Shown here in pieces: positions 17,137-25,723 of a DNA stretch of 64,000 bases. Every line of letters starts with the position of its first letter. Within the stretch, counting starts at the first letter, position 1. The stretch comes from CAYORM01 sp964406375 (lineage in GTDB: Bacteria; Pseudomonadota; Alphaproteobacteria; DSM-16000; Inquilinaceae). The stretch lies in contig CAYORM010000004.1 in NCBI GenBank assembly GCA_964406375.1, forward strand, positions 1 to 64,000, read 5' to 3'. The notes under the pieces are model-generated. The model was not told the DNA's origin, ran no database searches, and saw nothing but the letters and a program-made list of their open reading frames with translations. The position numbers and the translations under genes are program-made.

Positions 17137-17175
17137 CGGTTCCGGAACCGGCACCGCCGGGCGGGGGCCCGGCGG
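17137..17175. terminator. Two adjacent GC hairpins downstream of the ligase gene
   Basis: A perfect 14-bp palindrome CGGTTCCGGAACCG (17137-17150) is followed by a 9-bp stem CCGCCGGGC / GCCCGGCGG (17154-17162, 17167-17175; loop GGGG). No T-run is present. They lie in the 134-bp gap before the Cache-domain gene and could end or protect the upstream message. Confidence 0.4.
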
Positions 17176-17193
17176 CGGGAGGAGGACCCGACA

Positions 17194-17673
17194 ATGAGCT
17201 ATCCGATCTCGCGGCGGGGCGTCGGCGTGATGACAGCGCTCGGCCTGGTGCTGCTGGCTGCACCCGGCACGGCGCAGGACAGGGGGACGCCCGAGGACGC
17301 CCAGGCACTCGTCGCCCGGGCGATTGAGCATTACGACGCGGTCGGCGCCGAGGCTGCCTTCGCTGCCTTCGGCGACCCCTCCGGCGGGTTCGTCGACCGC
17401 GACCTCTACATCTTCGTCGTCGGGCCGGAGCGCGCGCTGGTCGCGCATGGCTTCGATGCCGAGCTGGTCGGCAGACCCACCGACACGCTGGTGGATGTGG
17501 ACGGCGTGTCCTTCGGCACGATGTTCGTCGAAGAGGCGACGGCCGAGGGTACCTGGGTCGACTACCGCTGGACTGATCCGGCGACCGGCGAGATCCACCC
17601 GAAGTCGAGCTGGGTCGTCCTGCATGACGACCACGTCTTCGGCGCCGGCATCTACAAGCCGGAAGGCGGCTGA
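17194..17673 (+). CDS. Secreted Cache-domain protein
   Basis: A 159-residue protein with a signal peptide (residues 1-~28, ending GTAQ). The mature part matches the single Cache fold: AIEHYDAVGAEAAFAAFGDP, FVDRDLYIFVV, the AHG motif in LVAHGFDAELVGRPT, and PKSSWVVLHDDHVFGAGIY at the end. Such free-standing periplasmic Cache proteins are thought to bind small ligands such as carboxylates or amines. No signalling domain is attached. The start is fixed by GGAGGAGG eight nucleotides upstream of the ATG. It stands alone between the ligase gene and a convergent VOC gene. Confidence 0.85.
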   Translation: MSYPISRRGVGVMTALGLVLLAAPGTAQDRGTPEDAQALVARAIEHYDAVGAEAAFAAFGDPSGGFVDRDLYIFVVGPERALVAHGFDAELVGRPTDTLVDVDGVSFGTMFVEEATAEGTWVDYRWTDPATGEIHPKSSWVVLHDDHVFGAGIYKPEGG

Positions 17674-17683
17674 CCCGCGACCG

Positions 17684-18097
17684 TCAGTAAGTCGCCCAGA
17701 GGCCAGGGGTCGCCAGTTCGAGCAGATGGCCGTCCGGATCGCGGAAGTAGAGGCTGACGCCGCCCCGCGGCCAGTCGGTCCGGCCCTCGATCGCGATCCC
17801 CGCCGCCGCTAGTCGCGCCTGCCAGTCGGCGAGCGCGTCGCGGGCGACGGCGAAGGCGATGTGCAGAGGACCGGAACCGTCATGTGGCGGAATGGTGCCG
17901 CCCGGCAGGCGGATCGTCTCATGTGCGGCACCGCGCCGGAACAGCAGCAGCACGCTGCGGCCGCCGACATCATAGGCCGACATGCGGTCGTCGGCCTGGA
18001 GCGGCGCGAGCCCCAGTACATCGGCGTAGAAGGCACGCGCCCGGTCGAGATCGTCGACGTAAAGGGCGGTCTCGAGCACGGCGTCGAGGCGGGGCAT
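17684..18097 (-). CDS. VOC family protein (glyoxalase/bleomycin-resistance fold)
   Basis: A 137-residue two-module VOC protein. It contains LETALYVDDLDRARAFYADVLGL at the start and GGVSLYFRDPDGHLLELATPG at the end, the usual signature. The first metal ligand His of metal-dependent members is replaced here (the LETALYV strand has no His), but His in LHIAFAV and Glu in HLLELATPG remain. Substrate unknown; such genes often encode lyases, dioxygenases or antibiotic-binding proteins. It lies 79 bp downstream of the ectoine-island gene eutC on the same strand and may be co-transcribed. Confidence 0.88.
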   Translation of the reverse strand: MPRLDAVLETALYVDDLDRARAFYADVLGLAPLQADDRMSAYDVGGRSVLLLFRRGAAHETIRLPGGTIPPHDGSGPLHIAFAVARDALADWQARLAAAGIAIEGRTDWPRGGVSLYFRDPDGHLLELATPGLWATY

Positions 18098-18176
18098 GGC
18101 GGGTCTCCGTCCTGGTCCTGGCCAGTGGAACGCGGCCGTCGGGCCGGCGGGTGCACGCGCCGCCGGCCAAAGGCGC

Positions 18177-19205
18177 TCAGCCGACGGTCAGGCCGAGTCC
18201 GCGCGCCCGCGCCCGCTCGAAGGCGAAGAGCGCGATCGCCGTATCCTGTGCCCCGGTGCCGGTCAGATCGCACACCGTGACCTCGGCGTCCGACCGCCGA
18301 CCGGGCACGCGGCCGTCGACGACGGCGCCGAGCTCGTCGATCGCGGCATCCGCCGCCACTGCGCCGGCGGCAAGCGCATGGTGCAGCTCGCCCATCCGCT
18401 CGCACTGGCTCCTGCGGTCGACGATGATCCGGTCGGCACCGCCCATCACCTCGGGAAACAGCTCGCATTTGCCTTCGGCATCTGACCCCATCGCCGTGAC
18501 ATGCACACCCGGCGACAGCCACTCCGCCCGCAGGAGCGGCGCCTTGGCCGCGGTCGTCGTGACGACGATGTCCGCATCCGCGACCGCCGCCTCCGCCGTC
18601 GGCGCCGCCTCTGCCACGATGCCGGTGCGGGCGGCGATGTCGGACGCGCAGCGCTGCGCCTTCTCGGGATCGCGCCCCCAGACGCGGATCCTGGTCAGCG
18701 GGCGCACCAGCGCCAGCGCCTCGGCCTGTAGCCGTGCCTGCAAGCCGGTACCGATGATCGCCGCCACGGTCGCCCCGTGCCGGGCGAGGTGGTCGGCAGC
18801 GATCGCCCCCGCCAGCGCGGTGCGGATGTCGGTCAGATAGCCATTGTCGAGCAGCACGGCGCGGACATGGCCGGTGCGGGCATCGAGCAGCGTCATCATC
18901 CCGCCGAGGCTCGGCAGGCCACGCGCGGCATTGTTGAAGAAGCCGGTGCTGACCTTGAGCGCGAAGCCATCGAGGCCGGGCACATAGGCCGTCTTGACGT
19001 CCATCTCGCCATTCTCGGCCTCGACGTCGAGCCGCAGCACCGGTGGCATCACCACCTCGCTGCGGGCGAGACCGGCAAAGGCACGGGCGACCGCCGCCAT
19101 CGCCGCGCGGTCGAGCGCGACGGTGTCACGAAGCTCGCGCTCGGACAGGACGATGATCGGCGAAAGGCCGGAGGCTCCGGCCGCCACACTCTCCTGCGCG
19201 CCCAT
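18177..19205 (-). CDS. eutC: Ornithine cyclodeaminase family protein (EutC-like)
   Basis: A 342-residue NAD(P)-dependent enzyme of the ornithine cyclodeaminase/mu-crystallin family. Features: SEVVMPPVLRLDV, MDVKTAYVPGLDGFALKVSTGF, LLDNGYLTDIRTALAGAIAADHLA, and the Rossmann motif AAIIGTGLQARLQAEAL. In hydroxyectoine degraders the family member EutC acts with the dehydratase EutB on hydroxylated diaminobutyrate intermediates. That role fits here because eutB lies in the same island. The ATG at 19205 overlaps the aminotransferase stop as TGATG. A simple ornithine cyclodeaminase or alanine dehydrogenase activity is the alternative. Confidence 0.85.
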   Translation of the reverse strand: MGAQESVAAGASGLSPIIVLSERELRDTVALDRAAMAAVARAFAGLARSEVVMPPVLRLDVEAENGEMDVKTAYVPGLDGFALKVSTGFFNNAARGLPSLGGMMTLLDARTGHVRAVLLDNGYLTDIRTALAGAIAADHLARHGATVAAIIGTGLQARLQAEALALVRPLTRIRVWGRDPEKAQRCASDIAARTGIVAEAAPTAEAAVADADIVVTTTAAKAPLLRAEWLSPGVHVTAMGSDAEGKCELFPEVMGGADRIIVDRRSQCERMGELHHALAAGAVAADAAIDELGAVVDGRVPGRRSDAEVTVCDLTGTGAQDTAIALFAFERARARGLGLTVG

Positions 19206-20623
19206 CAGGCCGCCTTCCACAGCCGCTCGCGGACCAGCGTGTCGGTCACCCGGTCGAGTGCCCGGCGGGTCCGCGCGACCACCTCCTCGACCTCATCGGG
19301 GGTGATGACGAGGGGCGGCGAGAAACCGAGGATGTCGCCATGCGGCATGGCGCGGGCGATCAGCCCCTCCTCCAGCGCCGCCGCCGAGACCCGTGCGCCG
19401 ACCTTGAGCGCCGGATCGAAGCGCTGCTGGCGCGCGCGGTCGGCGACGAACTCGAGCGCCGCCATCAACCCCACGCCGCGCACCTCGCCAACGAGCGGAT
19501 GGTCGGCGAAGGCGCCGCGCAGACGCTCCTGGAAATAGGCACCGGTAATCGCCGCATTGCCCGGCAGGTCCTCGCGCTCGACGATGTCGAGTACCGCCAT
19601 GGCCGCGGCGGCACCGAGCGGATGGCCGGAATAGGTATATCCATGCGAGAAGGCGCCGAGCCGGTCGGACGCAGCCTCCAGCACCTCGTAGACCTTCTCG
19701 CCGATGATCGCGGCCGACATCGGCACATAGGCGCTGGTCAACCCCTTAGCGACGGTGACGAGGTCGGGCTCCATCCCGTATTTGTCGCTGCCGAACATCG
19801 CGCCGGTCCGGCCGAAGCCGGTCACCACCTCATCGGCGATCAGCAGGATGTCGTATTTGCGCAGGACCGGCTGGATGGCCTCCCAATAGCCGGCGGGCGG
19901 CGGGGTGATGCCGCCGGTACCCAGCACTGGCTCGGCGATGAAGGCCGCGATGGTGTCCGGATCCTCCTGGATGATCAGCGCCTCGAGCTCGTCCGCCCGG
20001 CGCTGCGAGAACGCCTCCTCGCTCTCACCCGCCTCGGCCCCCCAATAGTAGTGCGGCGCGCCGGTGTGCCGGACGGTGTCCACCGGCAGGTCGAAGGCGG
20101 CGTGATAGAAGGACATGCCGGTCAGGCTGCCCGACAGCACCGAGCAGCCGTGATAGCCGCGCTCGCGCGCGATGATCTTCTTCTTCCGATGCCGGCCGAG
20201 GATGTTGTTGTAGTACCAGGCGAGCTTGACCTGCGTCTCGTTGGCGTCCGATCCGGACAGGCCGTAGAAGACGCGGCTCATCCGGCCCGGCGCCATCCGC
20301 ACCAGCCGGTCCGACAAACGGATCAGCGCCTCGGTCGAATGCGCGGCATAGGCGTGATAATAGGCGAGCTGTTTGGCCTGGGCGTGGATGGCGTCGGCCA
20401 CCTCCTGCCGGCCGTAACCGATATTGACGCAGTAGAGCCCGGCGAAGCCGTCGATCAGCTCCCTGCCCGTGCTGTCACGGATCCGGATGCCCTGCCCCGT
20501 CTCGACGATGCGCGGATCGCCGAGTTCGCCGGCCGCATAGGATTTGAGGTTCGTGAAGGGATGGAGGACGGACTGCCTGTCCATCTCCTCCAGGCTCATG
20601 TTGCGGGCTTCCATCCCGGCCAT
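19205..20623 (-). CDS. Class III aminotransferase of the ectoine island (DoeD/Atf-like)
   Basis: A 472-residue PLP enzyme. The phosphate-binding region is GLSGSDANETQVKLAWYYNN, the Asp motif is LIADEVVTGFGRTG, and the Schiff-base lysine lies in VTVAKGLTSAYVPMSA. In ectoine catabolism the transaminase (DoeD or Atf) converts L-2,4-diaminobutyrate to aspartate-semialdehyde, which the adjacent aldehyde dehydrogenase oxidises to aspartate. The start at 20623 is chosen because GAGGAGG lies 6 nt upstream; an in-frame upstream ATG at 20659 is less likely. It is coupled to eutC. It is similar in type, but not identical in sequence, to the polyamine aminotransferase at 12478. Confidence 0.87.
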   Translation of the reverse strand: MAGMEARNMSLEEMDRQSVLHPFTNLKSYAAGELGDPRIVETGQGIRIRDSTGRELIDGFAGLYCVNIGYGRQEVADAIHAQAKQLAYYHAYAAHSTEALIRLSDRLVRMAPGRMSRVFYGLSGSDANETQVKLAWYYNNILGRHRKKKIIARERGYHGCSVLSGSLTGMSFYHAAFDLPVDTVRHTGAPHYYWGAEAGESEEAFSQRRADELEALIIQEDPDTIAAFIAEPVLGTGGITPPPAGYWEAIQPVLRKYDILLIADEVVTGFGRTGAMFGSDKYGMEPDLVTVAKGLTSAYVPMSAAIIGEKVYEVLEAASDRLGAFSHGYTYSGHPLGAAAAMAVLDIVEREDLPGNAAITGAYFQERLRGAFADHPLVGEVRGVGLMAALEFVADRARQQRFDPALKVGARVSAAALEEGLIARAMPHGDILGFSPPLVITPDEVEEVVARTRRALDRVTDTLVRERLWKAA

Positions 20624-20665
20624 GTCCGGCCTCCTCAGGTTCGTGCCGCGCGGCGGCATCTGGTG

Positions 20666-21511
20666 TCAGATCGTCGAGAACCGCTCGGCGGCATGCGGCG
20701 CCAGCGCCGCGTGATGGACGGCGATCGCCGCCGCGTCGAAATCGGCGACCGGCCGGCTCTCCAGCGGGAAATGGCCGTGACGGTCCTCACCCGCCACCAG
20801 CATCGCGCTCATCGGCGGGCCGCTGGTCTGCCGGACCCGGGTCGGGGCGTAGCGGATCGCAAAACCGATGCGCGGCCGGTCCGTGCGGTTCGGTCCCGAG
20901 GCGTGCGGCAGGAAACCGTGGTGCAACGCCGCCTCGCCGGGCCGCAGCACCACCTCCACCGCCCGGCTCTCATCGACCGCGACGGCGATCTCCTGGCCGC
21001 GCGACAGCATGTTGTCGGCGGCAAAGGTCTCCGCATGCGGCAGCTTCTCGGCGAGATGACCGCCGGGGCTGTAGCGCATGCAGCCATTCTCCGGCGTCGC
21101 CTCGGTCAGCGCAATCCAGGCGGTGACGACCTCCCAGGGCTCGAGACCCCAGTAGTTCACGTCCTGGTGCCAGGTGATCCGCCGCTCATTGTGCGGCGGC
21201 TTGATGAACAGATCGGCACTGAGAACGAGGAGGTCGGGACCGTAGAGCGCGCTGACCGCCTCGATGACGGCGGGCGCGCGGATCAGCCGGTCGAGCGCGG
21301 GGAAGAGCAGATAGCTCTTCTGTATCCAGGGCATCTCCAGCGCCTGCAGCCGATCGGCCGGCAAGGCGTCCAGCCAGGCGACCAGCGCCGCGGCCACCTC
21401 GGTATCGATCGCCCGGATCGGCATGAAATAGCCGTTCTCGCGATAGAAGCGGACATCCGCCTCCGTGAATCCGGCCGGTACCCGCGTTGCGGCCTCCAGC
21501 ACCATCGTCAT
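20666..21511 (-). CDS. PhyH-type Fe(II)/2-oxoglutarate dioxygenase of the ectoine island
   Basis: A 281-residue phytanoyl-CoA-dioxygenase-family protein. The iron facial triad is recognisable as His115-x-Asp117 (ITWHQDVNYWG) and His203 (LPHASGPN), with Arg214 positioned to bind 2-oxoglutarate. The ectoine hydroxylase EctD belongs to the same superfamily, but its hallmark around the HxD (a WHSDFETWH-type stretch) is absent, so this is not a standard EctD. The gene is locked in the operon: it overlaps the aldehyde dehydrogenase by 4 bp (ATGA) and precedes the aminotransferase by 42 bp. It may hydroxylate ectoine, a breakdown intermediate or a different amino acid derivative; the substrate is unknown. 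Confidence 0.88.
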   Translation of the reverse strand: MTMVLEAATRVPAGFTEADVRFYRENGYFMPIRAIDTEVAAALVAWLDALPADRLQALEMPWIQKSYLLFPALDRLIRAPAVIEAVSALYGPDLLVLSADLFIKPPHNERRITWHQDVNYWGLEPWEVVTAWIALTEATPENGCMRYSPGGHLAEKLPHAETFAADNMLSRGQEIAVAVDESRAVEVVLRPGEAALHHGFLPHASGPNRTDRPRIGFAIRYAPTRVRQTSGPPMSAMLVAGEDRHGHFPLESRPVADFDAAAIAVHHAALAPHAAERFSTI

Positions 21512-23013
21512 TCCACCCCTCCCAGGCAGAGGTACTTGAGCTCGGTGTAGTCATCGAGACCGTAGCGCGAGCCTTCCCGGCCGAGCCCGGACTGCTTGTG
21601 GCCGCCGAAGGGGATCGGCGGGCCGGTGAATTTCGGCGTGTTGATGCCGACCATGCCGTATTCCAGCGCATCGCCGACCCGCATCACCCGGCCGACCTCA
21701 CGGCTGTAGAGGTAGGCCGCGAGGCCATAGATCGTGTCATTGGCGCGTCGCACGACCTCGGCCTCGTCGTGAAAGCGCAGGACCGGGACGACCGGCCCGA
21801 AGGTCTCCTCCCGACAGATGCGCATCTCGTCCGTCGCCTCGGCGATCACCGTCGGCTGGAAGAAGGTGCCGCCGAGCGCGTGCCGCCCGCCGCCGGTCAC
21901 GACACGTGCGCCGCGCGCGACGGCATCGGCGACATGGGCCTCGCAGGTGGCGACGGCCGCCGCATTCATCAGCGGGCCGAGCTGGACATCGGGCTCGGTG
22001 CCACGCCCGGTCCGGAGCGCCGCGACCGCGGCCGCGAAGCGCTCGAGGAAGGCGTCATGCACCGGCGCCTCGACATAAAGGCGGTTCACCGCGAGGCAGT
22101 CCTGCCCGGTCGTGGCGAATTTGGCCGCGACCGCCCCCCGGACGGCAGCGTCGAGATCGGCATCGGCAAAGACGATGAACGGCGCATGCCCGCCAAGTTC
22201 CAAAGACACCTTCTTCACCGTCGCTGCCGACTGGGCGAGCAGCAGCCGACCGACCTCGGTCGAGCCGGTGAAGCTGATATTGCGGACGACCGGGCTCTCG
22301 GTCAGCGCCGCCGCGATCGGACGGGCCGGGCCGGTGAGGATCGACAGCACGCCCGGCGGCACGCCTGCCTCCTCCGCCAGAACGGCCAGCGCGAGGGCCG
22401 AGAACGGTGTCTCCGAAGCCGGGCGGACGATCATCGGACAACCGGCCGCGAGCGCCGCGCCCGCCTTGCGCGTCACCATCGCCGAGGGGAAGTTCCACGG
22501 CGTGATCGCCGCGGTGACACCGACCGGCTCGCGCGAGACCAGGAGGCGGCTGCCAGCGAGATGGCTGGGAATCGTGTCGCCGTACATCCGTTTGGCTTCC
22601 TCGCCGAACCAGTCGAGGAAACCGGCGGCATAGGCGATCTCGCCGGCGGACTCGGCCAGCGGCTTGCCCTGCTCGAGCGTCATCAGCAGCGCGAGATCGT
22701 CGCGATGGCGCAGCATCAGCTCGCCCCAGCGGCGCAGCACCGCGCCACGCTCCTGCGCCAGCATCCGCCGCCAGCGCGGCCAGGCTTCGGCCGCCGCCTC
22801 GATCGCGGCCCGGGTTTCGCTCGCGCCCAGCGCCGGGACGTACCCGATCACCGTGCCGTCGGCGGGGTCGGTGACGGCGATCGCCCCCTCGCCCGCAGCA
22901 ATCCACCGACCGGCGAGAAAGGCCGCCTCGCGGAACAGCCCCGACTCGGCCAGTTCGGGTGGGCGCGCAGAGGGTGCGGGCGGCACGGGCTCGGGTCTCA
23001 TACTCGCCACCAT
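21508..23013 (-). CDS. NAD(P)-dependent aldehyde dehydrogenase (aspartate-semialdehyde/succinate-semialdehyde type, DoeC/Ssd-like)
   Basis: A 501-residue ALDH-superfamily enzyme. Cofactor motif ISFTGSTEVGRLL, general base Glu in KVSLELGGHAP, and catalytic Cys in TTGQDCLAVNR are intact (usual motif GQxC). In ectoine clusters the DoeC/Ssd enzyme oxidises aspartate-semialdehyde to aspartate, completing the path; succinate-semialdehyde dehydrogenases look very similar. The start (ATG 23013) is set by AAGGAGG six nucleotides upstream, although the frame is open 35 codons further. It is the first gene after the Lrp regulator and overlaps the PhyH gene by 4 bp. Confidence 0.9.
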   Translation of the reverse strand: MVASMRPEPVPPAPSARPPELAESGLFREAAFLAGRWIAAGEGAIAVTDPADGTVIGYVPALGASETRAAIEAAAEAWPRWRRMLAQERGAVLRRWGELMLRHRDDLALLMTLEQGKPLAESAGEIAYAAGFLDWFGEEAKRMYGDTIPSHLAGSRLLVSREPVGVTAAITPWNFPSAMVTRKAGAALAAGCPMIVRPASETPFSALALAVLAEEAGVPPGVLSILTGPARPIAAALTESPVVRNISFTGSTEVGRLLLAQSAATVKKVSLELGGHAPFIVFADADLDAAVRGAVAAKFATTGQDCLAVNRLYVEAPVHDAFLERFAAAVAALRTGRGTEPDVQLGPLMNAAAVATCEAHVADAVARGARVVTGGGRHALGGTFFQPTVIAEATDEMRICREETFGPVVPVLRFHDEAEVVRRANDTIYGLAAYLYSREVGRVMRVGDALEYGMVGINTPKFTGPPIPFGGHKQSGLGREGSRYGLDDYTELKYLCLGGVE

Positions 23014-23163
23014 CGGACGCCTCCTTGGCTTGGACCAGGATCTGGGCCGGAAAACCGTGACCAGCGATAGCATCGCGATCGCCGTGGGTGTTCCGGAGCT
23101 CCCGGCCTCGTGCCGCATTCTCTGCGCCGACCGGCCCGGCTTGCCGCAGCCGCTGCGGCGCCC

Positions 23164-23655
23164 TCAGCCGGGCGTCCGCCGATCGCGGGCGACGAGCGCC
23201 GCGATCGGCTCCGGCTCCCGTTTGACCGGCTTGGTAACGATCCAGGTGAAGTAGGTGGCGATGCCGAGATCGGCGGCGAGCAGCGCCTCGATCACCTCCT
23301 GATAATGCTCGATGTCGACCGCCACGACCTTCAGCAGATAATCCGCGCCGCCGCCGATGGCATGGCACTCGACGATCTCCGGCACCACCTTCACCGCCTG
23401 CTCGAAGCGCTGGAAATCACCCGCCTCGTGGCGTTTGAGAGTGAGCTGCACGAAGACGGTCGTCGAGCGCGCGACACGGTCGAGTGCCACGAGTGCCCGG
23501 TAGCCGCGGATGACCCCTCCCTCTTCGAGCCGACGCAGCCGCTCGAGGCACGCGCTCGGCGACAGTGCTACCCGTTCGGCGAGGCGCTGATTGGTGATCC
23601 GCCCCTCGCTCTGCAGCACGCCCAGGATCCGCAGGTCTCGATCGTCCAGCCGCAT
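23164..23655 (-). CDS. Lrp/AsnC family transcriptional regulator (AsnC/DoeX-like)
   Basis: A 163-residue regulator with an N-terminal helix-turn-helix (LDDRDLRILGVLQSEGRITN followed by QRLAERVALSPSACLERLRRL) and a C-terminal RAM ligand/oligomerisation domain ending near TWIVTK. Feast/famine regulators of this type accompany most ectoine/hydroxyectoine degradation operons (AsnC or DoeX) and respond to a pathway intermediate such as diaminobutyrate derivatives. The start at 23655 agrees with the family; the open frame continues upstream into doeB. It sits between doeB and the aldehyde dehydrogenase on the same strand. Confidence 0.88.
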   Translation of the reverse strand: MRLDDRDLRILGVLQSEGRITNQRLAERVALSPSACLERLRRLEEGGVIRGYRALVALDRVARSTTVFVQLTLKRHEAGDFQRFEQAVKVVPEIVECHAIGGGADYLLKVVAVDIEHYQEVIEALLAADLGIATYFTWIVTKPVKREPEPIAALVARDRRTPG

Positions 23656-23692
23656 GATCGCAGTCCGGCGCAGGATCTCGCCGCCTCCACCG

Positions 23693-24727
23693 TCAGGATA
23701 CCGGCAGATCTGTGGCGATGACGGCGACGCAGTCACCCCGACGGATCAGCCCCGGCACGTGCCGACAATAGACGAGCCCGTCAATCGGCGCGCGATAGAT
23801 CACCGGCGGACGGCCGGCCTCCTCAAAGGCATGCACCTGGCCGATCGGGTCTCCGGCCCTGACCTCGGTGCCCGGATCGGCGAGGATCTCGTAGATCCCC
23901 TCATCGTTCGAGGCGATGAAGCTGCCCTCGGGTGTCTGCATCAGCCGCGAAGGACTATCGCCGGCAACGGGCACGCCATCCGCCACCCGGAAATGGCGTA
24001 GCAGATTGTCCACGCCACGTTCGGCGATGGCGATGGTGCGTGTGGTCGCCGTCCCGGCGCCGCCAAGTTCGGTCGAAATGAAGATCTTGCCGGCGTTCTC
24101 GACCGCGGTGTCGAGCATCCCCTCATTGTCGAGCTCGGTCAGCACCAGCGCGACGGGTGCGCCGAAGGCACGGATCGCAGCGCTGGTCCGCACCATCAGC
24201 TCTTCGTCCTCGAGATTGTGCATCACCACGCTGGGCACGAAATCGAGCGTGCGACCGCCGGAGTGCAGGTCGACCACCACATCCGCCCGCCGCACGAGCT
24301 GGTGGTAGACGTAATGGGCGATCATCTCGGTCTGGGTGCCGCCAAACCGGCCGGGGAAGACGCGATTCATGTTCAGACCGTCGATTGGTGACAGGCGCGT
24401 CGCCGCCCGGACGGCGGGATGGTTCATCGTTGGCAGGAGGATCACCCGGCCGGAGACATCCTCGGGCCGCAGCCGCGCCGCCAGCTTCATCAGGGCGATC
24501 GGCCCCTCATACTCATCGCCATGGCTGCCGGCGGTAAACAGGATCGTCGGGCCGGCGCCCCGCGCAATGACGGTGATCGGGATCCGGATCGATCCCCAGG
24601 CCGACTCGTTGCGGGAATGTGGCACGACGAGATAGCCCTGCTGCCGGCCCTCGGCATCGAGATCGATGGTCGCCGTGACGCGCGACCGTTCATCGGTGAT
24701 GATCACCTGCTCAACGCTCCCATTCAC
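23693..24727 (-). CDS. doeB: N-acetyl-diaminobutyrate deacetylase (DoeB/EutE-like, aspartoacylase fold)
   Basis: A 344-residue zinc hydrolase of the succinylglutamate desuccinylase/aspartoacylase family. The metal ligands are His69 and Glu72 in AGSHGDEYEGP and His155 in VVDLHSGGR; NRVFPGRFGGT helps bind substrate. In ectoine catabolism the DoeB/EutE enzyme removes acetyl from N-acetyl-L-2,4-diaminobutyrate made by the ring-opening hydrolase. The gene lies 12 bp after eutB and about 37 bp before the Lrp gene, in the same leftward operon as the ehu transporter. An N-acyl-amino-acid deacylase with another substrate is the alternative, but context is strong. Confidence 0.9.
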   Translation of the reverse strand: MNGSVEQVIITDERSRVTATIDLDAEGRQQGYLVVPHSRNESAWGSIRIPITVIARGAGPTILFTAGSHGDEYEGPIALMKLAARLRPEDVSGRVILLPTMNHPAVRAATRLSPIDGLNMNRVFPGRFGGTQTEMIAHYVYHQLVRRADVVVDLHSGGRTLDFVPSVVMHNLEDEELMVRTSAAIRAFGAPVALVLTELDNEGMLDTAVENAGKIFISTELGGAGTATTRTIAIAERGVDNLLRHFRVADGVPVAGDSPSRLMQTPEGSFIASNDEGIYEILADPGTEVRAGDPIGQVHAFEEAGRPPVIYRAPIDGLVYCRHVPGLIRRGDCVAVIATDLPVS

Positions 24728-24739
24728 GAGCCCCGCCCG

Positions 24740-25723
24740 TCACGCTGCCGTCCCGCCAACGATCCGGCGGAAGGCGTCCATGTCCACGTTCCGGCCGCTG
24801 ACCACGACCGCCACCCGCTTGCCGGCGAAGGCGGCAGGATCGGTCAGCAGCGCCGCCGCGCCGATCGCGGCCGCCCCTTCGGTGACGATCCCTTCCTCGA
24901 GGAAGAGATGGCGCATGCCGGCAGCGATCGCCTCCTCCCCGACGAGACGCACACAGTCGACATGGCGGCGCACCAAATCGAAGGTCAGCCGATTGTCGAG
25001 GCCGATGCCGCCCCCCAGGCTGTCCGCCAGCGAGGGCTCCTCCGGCACCTCGACCGGGCAGCCGGCCTCGAGGCTGGCGGCCATCGCCGGGCAGCGGGTC
25101 GTCGACAGGCCGACGATCTCGATCGCCGGATCCGCGGTCTTGAGCGCCAGCGCGATGCCGCCCGCAAGGCCACCGCCCGACAGCGGCACCATGACGCAAT
25201 CGAGATCGGGGGCGTCCTCGAGCAGTTCGAGGCCGATCGTCCCCTGCCCCGCAACCACCCAGGGGTCGTCGAAGGGCGGCACCAGCGTCATGCCTTCCTC
25301 GACAACCAGCCGCGCCGCCTCGACCGCCGCCTCATCCTGGCTCGTCCCGATGATCCGCGCCTCGCCGCCGGCGGCCCGCACGGCGGCAACCTTGTTCTCG
25401 GGGACCAGCGCCGACATGCAGACGACCGCCCTGATGCCGAGCCGCGCCGCGGCGGTGGCCACCGCGCGGCCGTGATTGCCGGTGGACATGGTGACGACGC
25501 CGCGTGCACGGCGCGTCGGATCGAGCGCCAGAAGGTGGTTCGTCGCGCCACGCAGCTTGAAGGCCCCAGTCTCCTGCAGGGTCTCGAGCTTCAACAGCAC
25601 CTCGCCGCCGGTCAGCGCCGACAGCGACGGGGCAGCGACGAGCGGGGTGCGGCACACCCGGCCGGCGATCCGCGCCCTTGCCCGCCAGATCTCGCGCGCG
25701 GGGAGGATCGGTTGCGCGCTCAT
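24740..25723 (-). CDS. eutB: PLP-dependent threonine dehydratase-like enzyme (EutB-like)
   Basis: A 327-residue fold type II PLP enzyme. The cofactor lysine is Lys56 in ETGAFKLRGATNHL; STGNHGRAVATAAARLGI binds substrate; the phosphate-binding glycine loop is VPLSGGGLAGGIALAL. No ACT regulatory domain, unlike the other threonine dehydratase at 41606. EutB proteins of hydroxyectoine degraders are thought to dehydrate a beta-hydroxylated diaminobutyrate intermediate, working with EutC. Both are present here. It overlaps the GntR gene by 4 bp (ATGA). Simple threonine or serine dehydratase activity cannot be excluded. Confidence 0.87.
   Translation of the reverse strand: MSAQPILPAREIWRARARIAGRVCRTPLVAAPSLSALTGGEVLLKLETLQETGAFKLRGATNHLLALDPTRRARGVVTMSTGNHGRAVATAAARLGIRAVVCMSALVPENKVAAVRAAGGEARIIGTSQDEAAVEAARLVVEEGMTLVPPFDDPWVVAGQGTIGLELLEDAPDLDCVMVPLSGGGLAGGIALALKTADPAIEIVGLSTTRCPAMAASLEAGCPVEVPEEPSLADSLGGGIGLDNRLTFDLVRRHVDCVRLVGEEAIAAGMRHLFLEEGIVTEGAAAIGAAALLTDPAAFAGKRVAVVVSGRNVDMDAFRRIVGGTAA

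Noticed and set aside
20666..21511. Calling the PhyH gene ectoine hydroxylase (ectD)
   Set aside because: The EctD signature around the HxD motif is absent and no ectABC synthesis genes are nearby.
19340..21550. Open frame of 736 codons on the plus strand across the ectoine-island aminotransferase and PhyH genes
   Set aside because: Same type of antisense shadow; crosses two unrelated real genes and shows no motif.
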